A DNA stretch of 64,000 bases from Alcaligenes pakistanensis (GCF_014652815.1 NZ_BMZN01000004.1:127137-191136); one strand, 5' to 3'; shown: positions 9,314 through 18,489, counted from the stretch's first letter. The notes: generated by a model from the letters alone, not told the origin. Program-made: numbers and translations.

Positions 9314-9459
9314 GTCTTGCCAGCCGTTTTAAACATGACCAAAAAGTAATGAAACTGTCATCCTAAGCCCTCTTCTGCTCCGCTAAGCTAGCCTGATTTT
9401 TACATGCTCTTACTGAGCCTTATAAGAATCATGATTGCTTTACGGGAATGAGGAGATTC

Positions 9460-9909
9460 ATGAGCAAACAAAAATATTACTCAGCCGGCTTGATGGTGGG
9501 GGTGGGCGTATTCACGGTCCTGATGGGCCAGAAATACTCTCTGGGCAGCATGGCCCGTATGGGACCAGGCTATTTCCCCTTTCTACTGGGCATCGTGATG
9601 ATCGCACTGGGGGCTCTGTACCTGTTTATAGAGACCGCCGCACACGACGATGAGGAGGAAGAAGACTACGGCCCGCCGCAATGGCGTGGCTGGCTAGCCA
9701 TTGTGGGCGGCATCATCGCCTTCATTATTTTGGGTCGCTACGGCGGCTTGGTGCCGGCAACCTTTGCCCTGGTGTTCATCTCCGCCATGGGCGACAAAGA
9801 GCACTCCTGGATCACTGCCTTTTTGCTGTCCATCTTTGTGACGCTGCTGGGTGTGGTTATTTTCTCTTGGGGGCTGGAGTTGCAATTCCCCCTGTTCACC
9901 TGGGGTTAA
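9460..9909 (+). CDS. tctB: Tripartite tricarboxylate transporter small membrane subunit (TctB family)
   Basis: A 149-residue protein with four membrane segments, the standard TctB layout. The ATG at 9460 is preferred because AGGAG (9451-9455) lies just before it; an ATG 12 bp upstream would place that sequence inside the gene. The MGPGYFPFLLG motif near residue 36 is the family signature. An acidic loop (DDEEEED) precedes the second half. The stop is 3 bp before the tctA start. TctA and TctB form the membrane channel of a secondary transporter that needs a periplasmic binding protein (TctC). Confidence 0.88.
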   Translation: MSKQKYYSAGLMVGVGVFTVLMGQKYSLGSMARMGPGYFPFLLGIVMIALGALYLFIETAAHDDEEEEDYGPPQWRGWLAIVGGIIAFIILGRYGGLVPATFALVFISAMGDKEHSWITAFLLSIFVTLLGVVIFSWGLELQFPLFTWG

Positions 9910-9912
9910 AGC

Positions 9913-11433
9913 ATGGAAATCCTCTCTAATCTCATGCACGGCTTTAGTGTTGCCTTTCAACTGGACAACCTGATGTGGGCCGTATTTGGTGTCTTCATGG
10001 GCAACCTTATCGGGGTTTTGCCCGGTATGGGTGTGCTGGCAGCGATCTCTATCCTGCTGCCCCTGACCTACGCCATGACACCCACCGCCGCCTTGATCAT
10101 GCTGGCCGGTATTTACTACGGCTCCCAATATGGTGGCGGCATTACCTCCATCATGCTGAACCTGCCCGGCACGGCGTCCCATGCGGTGGCCTGTCTGGAT
10201 GGCAATCCTATGGCCCGCAACGGCAAAGCAGGATCGGCCCTGTTCATGCTGATGCTTTCCTCCTTTTTTGGGGCCACCATCGGCATTTTGGCCATGATTC
10301 TGTTCTCACCCGTGCTGGTGAATGTGGCCTTCAAGTTCGGTCCGGCAGAATATTTTTCCATGATGATGCTGGGCCTCTTGGCCGGTGCCACTTTGGCGAA
10401 AGGTTCGGCCATCAAAGGGGTGGCCATGGTGGTGATGGGCCTGATCTTTGGTGTGGTGGGCACCGACGTAAACAGCGGCGTGTCCCGATTTGACTTCAAC
10501 ATCCCGGAACTACAGGACGGTTTGCAAATTGTGGCGCTGGCCATGGGCCTGTTTGGTATCGCGGATTTCCTGAAGAACATCAACCGGATCAATAGCGGTC
10601 ATACCAAAAGCATCGGTAAAGTTTCCAGCCGCTCCTTGCGTCCGGAAAAAGGCGATATCAAGAAATCCAGGGGCGCTCTGGTGCGCGGTACCGCCATTGG
10701 TGCAGCCTTCGGGATTTTGCCGGGCACCGGGCCCACCATTGCTTCTTTTATTGCCTACGCAACAGAAAAGAAAGTGGCTAAGAACCCCGAGCGCTTTGGG
10801 CGCGGTGCGATTGAAGGCATTGCTTCCCCGGAAGCCGCCACCAGCGCATCCACTCAAACCAGCTTCATTCCCACACTCAGCCTGGGCATTCCTGGCGATC
10901 CAGTGATGGCGTTGATGCTGGGTGCGTTGATCATTCACGGCATTCAACCTGGCCCCCAAATGGTGGTCGAGCACGCCGATATGTTCTGGGGTCTGATCGC
11001 CAGTTTCTGGGTGGGCAACATCCTGCTGCTAGTGCTGAACTTGCCCCTGATCGGCATGTGGGTGCGCCTGCTGTCCGTGCCCTTCAAGTACCTGTACCCC
11101 GCCGCCCTGTTCTTTGTGTGCGTGGGCGTTTACAGCACCAATAACAACCTGTTCGATGTGAACATCGTGCTGCTGTTCGGTATCTTGGGCTACTTCTTCA
11201 TGCGTCTGCGTTTTGAAGCCGCCCCCTTGCTGCTGGGCTTTGTGTTGGGACCTATGGTGGAAGAGAACTTCCGCCGTGCCCTGCTGCTCTCCCGTGGAGA
11301 TCCGATGATCTTCCTGGAGCGACCTATCAGCATGGTATTCATCATCGCTTGCGTGTTGCTGATGATGGGTTTGACCTACTCCTTCTGGCGCTCGAACAGC
11401 CAGAAAAAGATGGGACAGTTGGTAAAAGCCTGA
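9913..11433 (+). CDS. tctA: Tripartite tricarboxylate transporter large membrane subunit (TctA family)
   Basis: A 506-residue inner-membrane protein with about 11-12 helices. It shows both copies of the family's glycine-proline motifs: GVLPGMG (about 34-40) with NLPGTASH, and GILPGTGPTIASFIAY (about 270) with LGIPGDPVMALMLG. These motifs line the transport path. The length matches the family (about 500). Together with tctB it should carry a carboxylate across the inner membrane. No tctC-type binding-protein gene lies on either side, so the binding protein must come from elsewhere in the genome. Burkholderiales encode many such orphan proteins. The substrate cannot be assigned. Confidence 0.93.
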   Translation: MEILSNLMHGFSVAFQLDNLMWAVFGVFMGNLIGVLPGMGVLAAISILLPLTYAMTPTAALIMLAGIYYGSQYGGGITSIMLNLPGTASHAVACLDGNPMARNGKAGSALFMLMLSSFFGATIGILAMILFSPVLVNVAFKFGPAEYFSMMMLGLLAGATLAKGSAIKGVAMVVMGLIFGVVGTDVNSGVSRFDFNIPELQDGLQIVALAMGLFGIADFLKNINRINSGHTKSIGKVSSRSLRPEKGDIKKSRGALVRGTAIGAAFGILPGTGPTIASFIAYATEKKVAKNPERFGRGAIEGIASPEAATSASTQTSFIPTLSLGIPGDPVMALMLGALIIHGIQPGPQMVVEHADMFWGLIASFWVGNILLLVLNLPLIGMWVRLLSVPFKYLYPAALFFVCVGVYSTNNNLFDVNIVLLFGILGYFFMRLRFEAAPLLLGFVLGPMVEENFRRALLLSRGDPMIFLERPISMVFIIACVLLMMGLTYSFWRSNSQKKMGQLVKA

Positions 11434-11516
11434 TCGCGATGCCTGAGCTCAACCCAAGGTCGGCGCGTAGGTATAAGGACAGTGATCTTTAACAGAAACC
11501 CGGCATGACTGAACTG

Positions 11517-11560
11517 CACCCCAAAATTTGGACTTCCGTCCACGTTTTGGGGTGTTTTTT
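11517..11560 (+). terminator. Rho-independent terminator after tctA
   Basis: A perfect stem CACCCCAAAA / TTTTGGGGTG with an inner GGAC / GTCC stem, followed by TTTTTT. It ends the tctBA transcript. Confidence 0.92.
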
Positions 11561-11586
11561 CATAAACCGCTGGTGTAATTCTGCGA

Positions 11587-11645
11587 CTTACGTAATGATA
11601 TTGAATCTCAATATCATTTGAGAGCCTTCTTAGCCATTACGTAAG
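11587..11645. promoter_or_regulatory. Nested palindromes in front of the MFS gene (probable operator)
   Basis: The inner palindrome has arms AATGATATTGA (11594-11604) and TCAATATCATT (11608-11618) with a 3-bp centre. An outer perfect 11-bp inverted repeat has arms CTTACGTAATG (11587-11597) and CATTACGTAAG (11635-11645), each holding the 8-bp palindrome TTACGTAA. The inner part resembles an iron-regulator (Fur-like) box in its TGATA/TATCA ends, but the match is imperfect. The site ends 17 bp before the MFS start codon. Confidence 0.6.
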
Positions 11646-11661
11646 CGCCATCACACATCCT

Positions 11662-12900
11662 ATGACTCAGGACACGCCTCAATCTGCCCCTGCGGATACC
11701 CTCCTCCAGACAGACCATTCAGTCCCCTTAAATCTAAAACCTTTAATCATTGCCTACATGAGCTGCACCATGGCCATGATGGCGTTTGTCTCATTGATCG
11801 GGCCCATTAGCCGCTCTTTACATCTCGCGCCGTGGCAAGCAGGTGCGGTCGTTACCGTAGGTGGCGTCTTGTGGATGCTGTTATCACGCCCCTGGGGAGC
11901 ACTGAGTGACAAACGCGGACGACGTCCTGTTTTGTTGATCGGAGTGGGCGGATTCATGCTGGCGTACTGGGCCATGTGCGCCGTCTTGATCCTGTCCCTG
12001 CACCTGCAAGCCGCCCCTTGGATAGTTTTTATTGGCTTGTTGATTACCCGTGGGGCCATAGGTGGCTTTTTCGCTGCCATCCCCACGACCAGTCAGGCAC
12101 TGATAGCGGATCACATCGCCCCTGCGCGACGGGCCAATGTCATGGCTTCTTTAGGCGCAGCCAATGGAATTGGTTTGGTCGCTGGCCCAGCCATGGCAGC
12201 CATGCTGGCTAAATACGGTCTGGACCTCCCGCTGTACCTTACCGCCTTACTGCCCTTGCTGGCTCTGGTGATCTTGTGGCGTCGTTTACCGCGCACCACG
12301 GTGGTCAACGACATCAAACCAGCCAGCTTGCGCCTGGGCGACGCCCGTTTGCGACAGGCTATGCTGGTGGCCTTTGCCGCCATGTTCAGCGTGGCGGTTG
12401 GACAAATTGCCGTCGGCTTCTTTGCGATTGACCGACTAGGGCTGGAACCAGAGTCGGCTGCTCAAGCCGCCGGCTTTGCCTTGACCTTGGTTGGAGTGGG
12501 TTTGATTACGTCTCAACTGATCGTGCGCAAGCTCTCTTGGGCACCTCACCGTCTGATTCGTGTCGGTGGCTTGATCAGCGCTGCTGGCTTTGCGGCGGTT
12601 GCCTTGGTGAACAGTCAGTCGATGCTGATGCTCTGCTACTTTTTCGCTGCAGCGGGAATGGGTTGGATATTTCCTGCCTTCTCCGCACTGGCTGCCAATG
12701 CGGTTGAACCTCATGAACAAGGCGCCGCCGCTGGCTCGATTGGTGCCGCCCAAGGTTTAGGTATCGTTCTGGGCCCGCTAGCCGGAAGCCTGTTGTATGA
12801 AGTGTCACCCGGCGTGCCGTATGTCCTGGTCGGCATCCTGCTGGTGCTGGTTGCGCTGTTCGCCGCAACTGGCCCAACTAAAAACAAAGCCACTGCGTAA
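11662..12900 (+). CDS. MFS transporter, DHA1 drug/metabolite exporter family
   Basis: A 412-residue protein with twelve predicted membrane helices. The loop between helices 2 and 3 has the MFS motif GALSDKRGRRPVLLIG (about residues 74-89). Helix 5 shows the exporter motif LGAANGIGLVAGPAMA (motif C type), which points to proton-coupled export rather than uptake. The second half repeats the fold (GAAQGLGIVLGPLAG). The start codon is ATG at 11662, without a strong ribosome site. The gene stands alone between two terminators, behind the nested palindromes, so it seems to have its own control. Export of a siderophore or a drug is possible; the substrate is unknown. Confidence 0.85.
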   Translation: MTQDTPQSAPADTLLQTDHSVPLNLKPLIIAYMSCTMAMMAFVSLIGPISRSLHLAPWQAGAVVTVGGVLWMLLSRPWGALSDKRGRRPVLLIGVGGFMLAYWAMCAVLILSLHLQAAPWIVFIGLLITRGAIGGFFAAIPTTSQALIADHIAPARRANVMASLGAANGIGLVAGPAMAAMLAKYGLDLPLYLTALLPLLALVILWRRLPRTTVVNDIKPASLRLGDARLRQAMLVAFAAMFSVAVGQIAVGFFAIDRLGLEPESAAQAAGFALTLVGVGLITSQLIVRKLSWAPHRLIRVGGLISAAGFAAVALVNSQSMLMLCYFFAAAGMGWIFPAFSALAANAVEPHEQGAAAGSIGAAQGLGIVLGPLAGSLLYEVSPGVPYVLVGILLVLVALFAATGPTKNKATA

Positions 12901-12917
12901 AGGCTTGGCTCTAAGCA

Positions 12918-12951
12918 CGACAAGGTTGGGGCAAAGCCCCATTCCTTGTCG
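12918..12951. terminator. Hairpin between convergent genes
   Basis: The stem CGACAAGG / CCTTGTCG contains a second stem GGGGC / GCCCC with an AAA loop. There is no long T run on either strand. It lies between the MFS gene (+) and the SnoaL-like gene (-) and probably ends both transcripts. Confidence 0.6.
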
Positions 12952-12958
12952 ATTACCT

Positions 12959-13360
12959 TCAGGCTTCGGCCTGCTCTGCATTGAACATATCCCAATGTAG
13001 CAGCCACTCGCCCGCTACCTTGCGCCAGATCACCAAATAACGCCCCTGCTGTGCAACTACCCGCGCCGCCTGCGAAGCCCCGGCGTACAACGTGTAGCGC
13101 CCCACTTCCCGCGCTTCATCGCCCTCTCCTTCTACCGTCAGCGTCTCAAACTGCGCCCCGCAAACACCCATGCGAAAGACCTCTTCAAAATAAGCCCCCA
13201 CCGCCACTTTGCCCACCAAGGTAGGCACGCCATGAGGCATCAAGTGAATTTCATCGGTATAGCGCTTAAGCAAGGTCGCCACATCCCGGCTGCTCAGAGC
13301 CAGAGCCAACTTGTCTTCTGCCGCCTGAATGGCCAGCTGTAGTTCTGCCTGATCCCGCAT
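12959..13360 (-). CDS. SnoaL/NTF2-like protein (DUF4440 / SgcJ-EcaC type)
   Basis: A 133-residue single-domain protein. The ATG at 13360 is chosen because AAGGAG stands about 6 nt upstream; a longer in-frame version to 13417 has no such signal. The pattern matches small NTF2-like barrels: an N-terminal helix (IQAAEDKLALALSSRDVATLLKRYTD), then GVPTLVGKVAVGAYFEEVF, and paired strands ending ...GRYLVIWRKVAGEWLLHWDMFN. Such proteins are small hydrolases, isomerases or ligand-binding proteins with diverse roles. It lies 22 bp behind the amidohydrolase, so the two probably form an operon. No specific reaction can be named. Confidence 0.8.
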   Translation of the reverse strand: MRDQAELQLAIQAAEDKLALALSSRDVATLLKRYTDEIHLMPHGVPTLVGKVAVGAYFEEVFRMGVCGAQFETLTVEGEGDEAREVGRYTLYAGASQAARVVAQQGRYLVIWRKVAGEWLLHWDMFNAEQAEA

Positions 13361-13382
13361 AAGTTTCTCCTTGAAAATACGT

Positions 13383-15515
13383 TTAGAATGCGGCGCTGCG
13401 ATAGACAGTTTGTCCATCCACCATGGTCAACACGCTGCAGGTTTGGGGCAGCATTTCTGGCGCGACGCTAAAGATGTCCTGCGACAGCACGGCCAAATCC
13501 GCCACGCAGCCGGGCAACAAACGGCCCTTGTCCGCCCCATGCCCTTCGGCCACAGCACTGCCATAGGTATAGGCGCGCACAGCTTGCTCCATCGTCATGG
13601 CTTCACCGGGACGAGCTGGATGGTCGATAGCCGCAAACAGACTCAGAAAGGGATTCAATGGCCCATCCGAGCCAATCGCTACCGATACCCCGGCTTGCGC
13701 GAGGCTACGGAATGCGCCGCTAAAACTCGAAAACCCGCTGTCACCGGCATAAAACCAGAAGTGTGTCGGGTTCTGAACTACCATGGCCCCAGTGTCAGGC
13801 AAGCGGGCTAGCTGAGCCGGAGTCAAACCATCGGCATGTTCAATCCGCAAGGCTCGCGCACGCCAATCCACCTGCGGCTCAAATTCCTCCAGCACGCACA
13901 AGACGCTTTCCAATGTTCGGTCTCCGATAGCGTGCAGCAACAACTGTTCCCCAGCCTGCAGGCTTTCTTGCAGCATGTGCTTAATTTCCTGCCGCGAAAA
14001 ATTCTCGATCCCGTGCAAGGGTGTCATAGCATTGGCCGCGGCAGCACCGGAATAGGCATGCGTAACCGCAGCGCCCCCTTCAATCGGTGTGCCATCCAGA
14101 ATCCACTTGGTGCCATGAAACTCAATGCGCTCCCCCGGATGCCGGGGCAAACCATAGCCATCACTGATCAACCGGCCTGCGTGTCCCGAGGGTGGGAAAC
14201 GGATCACCCTGACTCGAATCGGCAAGGCTGCGACTTGTAGCATCGTGATGTATCGCTCAGCTGGCGTCCACGTCATGTTTTGAATGCTGGTAATGCCCCA
14301 CCGCAAGCAGTCAGCGGCCAAAGCCTGCAAGCTGGCTACCCCTTCTTCCACCGTAGCCATAGACGCGAAACAGCGTTGTGGGGACCAGGACGCGTACTCA
14401 TGAATCCGGCCCGATAAGCGGCGTGAACCCGGCAAACGCTCGTACACTCCGCCCACGGGATCCAGCACCGCATCATCCAGACCTAAACGAGCCATGGCGA
14501 CGCTGTTTAGTATGTTGGTGTGGTTGGTCATCCCTAACAACAATACTGGATGCGCCGGGGCCAGCTGATCAAGCAAGATGCGATCCAGCCTTGGCTCGTT
14601 AATCAGGTTTGCTCCTAAGGTCGCATAAATCCAGGTGCCTTCTGGCGACTCCGCTACGGCCGTTTTCAGCAACGCAAGGAGCTCATCCAAAAACGGATCG
14701 GCTTCCAGATCCAGGGGCAAGCGAATACCCATAGGATCAGGCGTGTGATGCATATGAGCGTCGTTCAAACCTGGAATCACCACCCTTCCTTGAAGATCGA
14801 TCACCTCTGTCTCTGGGCCAACCCGCTCCTGGACCTGCTGCCAATCCCCAGCAAGCAGGATGCGACCATCGGCAATCGCCAGGGCCCCGCACCAAGGGCG
14901 ATCCACATCGCCGGTAAAAATGCGTCCATGCATCAAGACCGTATCCGCCCAGCCAGCCTGTCCCTTACGGTCAGAGTCTTGCCCCGTAGCTGGATTGCTC
15001 AGTTGAACGCTTTGCGAGGCCGGAGCACTGGCCTGCGCCGCCACTCTTGGGGCTATCGTCTCTGTGATGTTGGCGGCATCTACCCACGTTGCCGCTTCAA
15101 CTTCCTGCAGCAAGGTTGTCCGTATCGCCGCTTGCAATGCTTCTTGTTCGGCCGCGGGCTGATCCTGTCCTGCCAGCAGACGCTGCCAAAAAGATGCACC
15201 GCAAGTCCAGTGGAAAGACTGCGTCAATCGGCCAACCCGCGTCCAAGGCTGTGCTTGTTGGATGGCAGGCAAGGTCGCATAAGTGCCGAGCATGGCCAGA
15301 AAATCTGCCCCACCCAAATGGCAGGCGCATCGAGCGCGAGGCCAAGGCCGCAAACGCCCATAACTGTCTTGATTGCTGTATTCCCCCACCCTACCCCAGA
15401 GCGAAGGCTTCGCTTTGTTCTGCGCTACGTTACGGATCGTCTGCTCGTCAATAAACTGACGACCATGATCACGGTTGGCCGCTCGCCATACCTGTCCCTG
15501 CAGAGCTTTCCCCAT
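13383..15515 (-). CDS. Amidohydrolase (YtcJ-like metal-dependent hydrolase) with unrecognised N-terminal extension
   Basis: A 710-residue protein; the ATG at 15515 has GGGGA about 7 nt upstream, while further in-frame starts to 15602 have poorer signals. From about residue 187 it is a standard YtcJ-type amidohydrolase: ADTVLMHGRIFTGD, the metal-binding strand VIPGLNDAHMHHTPDP (DxHxH), the distal IEHADGLTP histidine and the aspartate in SVAIGSDGPLNPF. The family hydrolyses amides, formamides or related C-N bonds, usually with metal. The first ~185 residues are not part of this fold and I do not recognise them; they are rich in Trp, Cys, His and Gln (for example FHWTCGASFWQRLLAGQ). The substrate is unknown. 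The neighbouring SnoaL, GlxA regulator and exporter suggest a catabolic or detoxification set. Confidence 0.85.
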   Translation of the reverse strand: MGKALQGQVWRAANRDHGRQFIDEQTIRNVAQNKAKPSLWGRVGEYSNQDSYGRLRPWPRARCACHLGGADFLAMLGTYATLPAIQQAQPWTRVGRLTQSFHWTCGASFWQRLLAGQDQPAAEQEALQAAIRTTLLQEVEAATWVDAANITETIAPRVAAQASAPASQSVQLSNPATGQDSDRKGQAGWADTVLMHGRIFTGDVDRPWCGALAIADGRILLAGDWQQVQERVGPETEVIDLQGRVVIPGLNDAHMHHTPDPMGIRLPLDLEADPFLDELLALLKTAVAESPEGTWIYATLGANLINEPRLDRILLDQLAPAHPVLLLGMTNHTNILNSVAMARLGLDDAVLDPVGGVYERLPGSRRLSGRIHEYASWSPQRCFASMATVEEGVASLQALAADCLRWGITSIQNMTWTPAERYITMLQVAALPIRVRVIRFPPSGHAGRLISDGYGLPRHPGERIEFHGTKWILDGTPIEGGAAVTHAYSGAAAANAMTPLHGIENFSRQEIKHMLQESLQAGEQLLLHAIGDRTLESVLCVLEEFEPQVDWRARALRIEHADGLTPAQLARLPDTGAMVVQNPTHFWFYAGDSGFSSFSGAFRSLAQAGVSVAIGSDGPLNPFLSLFAAIDHPARPGEAMTMEQAVRAYTYGSAVAEGHGADKGRLLPGCVADLAVLSQDIFSVAPEMLPQTCSVLTMVDGQTVYRSAAF

Positions 15516-15630
15516 CTGATTGTCCCCGTTTTTTTTATCTGATAAAGACTGTACTGGGCTGGCGCCAGTCATCACGGACAAAAAGCAGGCAGATTCTGCC
15601 AAACAGACTTAAGCGGCGTCGCTTGGAAAG

Positions 15631-16611
15631 TTAATCAGGGCTATAGCCTACGTGACGGGCAAAGGCCCGGCGCAAATGCTGGGCACTGCTAAAGCCACAC
15701 AGCGCAGCTACTTGTTTAAGAGACAAACGGGCCTCGTGCAGATAGCGTTGCGCTGCCTGCACCCGAAAGAGTTCTACTGTTTTTGCGGGCGTGCGCCCTA
15801 CGCTTTCAACATAGCGCCGCGCAAAGGTACGCGGGCTCATATTGACGTGCTCGGCCAGGGCTTCGATACTCAAACCCGACCCCAGATTGTCCGCCATCCA
15901 GGCGTGCAAACGCCCAAAATCCGCCATAACACCGCATTGACTAGAGAGCGTCTCCGAGTGCTGGGACTGTGCCGAAGAACGCTTCAAAAACACCACCAGC
16001 AAGCGCGCCAGATCCATCGCGGCATCGTAGCCGCGATCCTCTTCCAGCAAGGCCAAAGCCATATCCACGCCAGCGCTGAAGCCCGCTGTACTCCAGAGAT
16101 GATCATCCCGTACAAACACGGGATCAGGGTCCACACGAACAGCCGGATAACGAGCCGCCAAGACCTGTGCCGCCTGCCAATGCGTCGTCAAACGCCGCTG
16201 ATCGGCCAGACCCGCTTCGGCCACCAGAAAGGCGCCCGTACACACCGCACAAACACGGTGAGCCAAAGCCCCATATTCACGCAACCAGGCCACCAAGTCT
16301 TGCGGTACCGGCGGATGGTCTGGCGGACCGCCGCCAGGCACGACCAAGGTATCAATGTCCTGCACCTTGCACATACCTATAGGATCAGTATGGATCACCA
16401 CCCCGCAAGACGTTCGCACCGGCCCACCCTGCAAGGACGCCACTACCACTTGATAGCCCGGTATGGCAGGCGCAGGAAAATGCGTCGAGGCAATATGAAA
16501 GACATCACTAATGCCGGAGACGTCCGTTAAAGTCACCCCCTCAAAAACCAGGATGACAAGCTGACGCAAAGCAGGCGAATCAGATGTTGCGGCGCGAAGT
16601 GAAGAGTTCAT
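15631..16611 (-). CDS. GlxA-family transcriptional regulator (DJ-1/PfpI-like + AraC)
   Basis: A 326-residue regulator. I use ATG 16611 (MNSSLRAATSD), because the in-frame residues upstream look untranslated. The N-terminal half is a class I amidotransferase-like domain (LRQLVILVFEGVTLTDVSGISDVF, then the elbow CAVCTGAFLVAEAGL and TTHW), which binds ligands without known catalysis. The C-terminal half has two AraC helix-turn-helix units (LSIEALAEHVNMSPRTFARRYV and LSLKQVAALCGFSSAQHLRRAF). Such proteins activate amine, amino-acid or quaternary-amine catabolism genes. It is 115 bp upstream of the amidohydrolase on the same strand and probably controls it. Confidence 0.9.
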   Translation of the reverse strand: MNSSLRAATSDSPALRQLVILVFEGVTLTDVSGISDVFHIASTHFPAPAIPGYQVVVASLQGGPVRTSCGVVIHTDPIGMCKVQDIDTLVVPGGGPPDHPPVPQDLVAWLREYGALAHRVCAVCTGAFLVAEAGLADQRRLTTHWQAAQVLAARYPAVRVDPDPVFVRDDHLWSTAGFSAGVDMALALLEEDRGYDAAMDLARLLVVFLKRSSAQSQHSETLSSQCGVMADFGRLHAWMADNLGSGLSIEALAEHVNMSPRTFARRYVESVGRTPAKTVELFRVQAAQRYLHEARLSLKQVAALCGFSSAQHLRRAFARHVGYSPD

Positions 16612-16785
16612 AAGCCACGCAATGAACCAGGTCCGACCAAAACGGACGAGCCAATTTTCTAGCAGGCACCATGCCCACACTAGAATGCCCGGCGATGGTA
16701 GCACAGATGCTTAGTGGCTTAATCACGGAAGCCTGAAGCAGGATGAACCTCACTTTGAAGACTGACCAACAGCAAGCATCCTGAC

Positions 16786-18339
16786 TTAAGCCGCTTCGCA
16801 CTTTGCATCGCAGCAAGCCTGAACGGGCCTCTTGCCAAGTCCAAACACCGCAAAGCTGAAAACGGCCAAAGCGAAAGCAGCCACAGCACCATACACCATG
16901 ACCCAGCCAAAACCAGCGATCAATGCAGTGTGTACAGCCTCTAAGGGGTCTACCGCGTTTGCCAATAGAGCCCCGTTTTGCGAAACCACACTCACGTCGC
17001 CGGAGGCTATCTTTTCTGCCAGATAACGGAGCTCAGTATCCGCAGAGATACCCAGACCATTGCGCAGAGAGCTGATGATTCCCTGGACCAATACAAAGCC
17101 CATCACAGCAATATTAAAAGCCAGGGAGATCATGCGTGCACTGGTATCCGCCCCCGAGGCCATGCCAGCCCGCTCGGCTGGGACCGACGCTGTAATCACA
17201 TTGGTCGTCGTCGTATTGGCCATACCCAATCCAATACCTGCCAGCACGCAACCCGGCAAAATAAACCAGCCAGGCTGAGCGGAAACACTGCCGATTTTCA
17301 TCACCACAAAACCCAGCCCAATCAAAGACAGCCCCATCGTGATGACAATACCCGGCTGCCAACGTTGCGCCAGACGCTCTGCCAAGGGCGGCACAAACAA
17401 GGTGGGCAAGGTATAGGCCAGTAGTGCCAAGCCTGTCTGCACGCTGTCGTAGCCCAAGCCCACATGAAAGTAGATAGGCAGGTAAATGATAAAAGGCCAG
17501 AAGCTGAAATTCATTCCCATTGAGCCTAACAGCGCACCGGAAAAACGGCGGATGCGAAACACAGAAAACTCCAGCATAGGTCTAGAACTTCTGCGCTCTG
17601 CCAGCACAAAAGCAATCAAGCTCAGGACGGACAAGAAAATAATGCTTAGCGCCTGCGCACTGGCAAAACCCAGCGCGGGGCCTTGAGTGACAAACAACAC
17701 CAAACAAAACACCGCCAGCGACAAGGTGGCGATACCGGCAACATCCAGGGTGCTTGCATCCGGATCCCGCGACTCCTGCACCCCTGCTTGGGCCAAGAGC
17801 AACGTGGCGATCGCCAGCACAGCGTGAATCAGAAACACCCACTCCCAGCTGGCCAAGGCCAGAATCATCCCTCCCACAATCGGCCCAAAACCCAGCCCTG
17901 CCCCAAAAACGACACCCCACCAAGCAAAAGCTTTACCCCGCTGTTGCCCATCCCGAAACTGATTCGACAAGATGGCGATCTGGCAGATCAACATCATTGC
18001 GGCACTTAAGCCCTGCAAAAAACGCGCACCAATCAAGACAGCCGCACTTTCTGTCAGGCCACACACCAAAGACGTAATCCCAAAAGCAATAATCCCGATC
18101 GTAAAAACACGTTTGCGACCATAGCGATCGGCCAGAGTCCCCACCCCCATCAAAATGGTAGTCATGGCGATGGTGTACGCCGCCATCACCCATTGCAGTT
18201 GCCGAAAACTAGCACCCATCACCTGTTCAATCGTGGACAAAATCGGGGGGACGCTAGAGATTTCCAGGCCCAGCATCAAGGCTGACAAGCACACAGCAGC
18301 CAAGGCATATCGGCCCTGACAAGATATAGGGGGGGTCAT
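16786..18339 (-). CDS. MFS transporter, DHA2 (EmrB/QacA-like, 14 helices)
   Basis: A 517-residue exporter. The ATG at 18339 has GGAAG 6 nt upstream; a TTG four codons earlier is less likely. Motif A is visible as GTLADRYGRKRVFTIG (about residues 67-82), and the exporter motif C is in GVVFGAGLGFGPIVGG (about 150). The length and helix number fit the 14-helix DHA2 group that exports drugs and dyes by proton antiport. A cysteine-containing tail (VQACCDAKCEAA) ends the protein. The gene is divergent from the LysR regulator at 18490 with 150 bp between, which suggests that regulator controls it. Confidence 0.88.
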   Translation of the reverse strand: MTPPISCQGRYALAAVCLSALMLGLEISSVPPILSTIEQVMGASFRQLQWVMAAYTIAMTTILMGVGTLADRYGRKRVFTIGIIAFGITSLVCGLTESAAVLIGARFLQGLSAAMMLICQIAILSNQFRDGQQRGKAFAWWGVVFGAGLGFGPIVGGMILALASWEWVFLIHAVLAIATLLLAQAGVQESRDPDASTLDVAGIATLSLAVFCLVLFVTQGPALGFASAQALSIIFLSVLSLIAFVLAERRSSRPMLEFSVFRIRRFSGALLGSMGMNFSFWPFIIYLPIYFHVGLGYDSVQTGLALLAYTLPTLFVPPLAERLAQRWQPGIVITMGLSLIGLGFVVMKIGSVSAQPGWFILPGCVLAGIGLGMANTTTTNVITASVPAERAGMASGADTSARMISLAFNIAVMGFVLVQGIISSLRNGLGISADTELRYLAEKIASGDVSVVSQNGALLANAVDPLEAVHTALIAGFGWVMVYGAVAAFALAVFSFAVFGLGKRPVQACCDAKCEAA

Positions 18340-18489
18340 ACTATCTTCCAAGAATCATGAATACATGGCCGCCGTATCGGCGCACCATCTCACAAGCGGC
18401 GCAGCTCTTTAGGAGAGATAGTAGGGATCGGATTACTATTCATCAATGCTATGATCGAACATATCAGAAACGACAGATATGGATAGATC

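Noticed and set aside
9345-9365. Possible Pho box (CTGTCAT) before tctB
   Set aside because: Only one half-site is present; the second direct repeat expected 11 bp away is absent.
14745-15542. 265-codon plus-strand frame opposite the amidohydrolase extension
   Set aside because: Considered because the extension on the other strand is unrecognised. It has no ribosome site or family motif, and the minus-strand frame joins a real enzyme without interruption.
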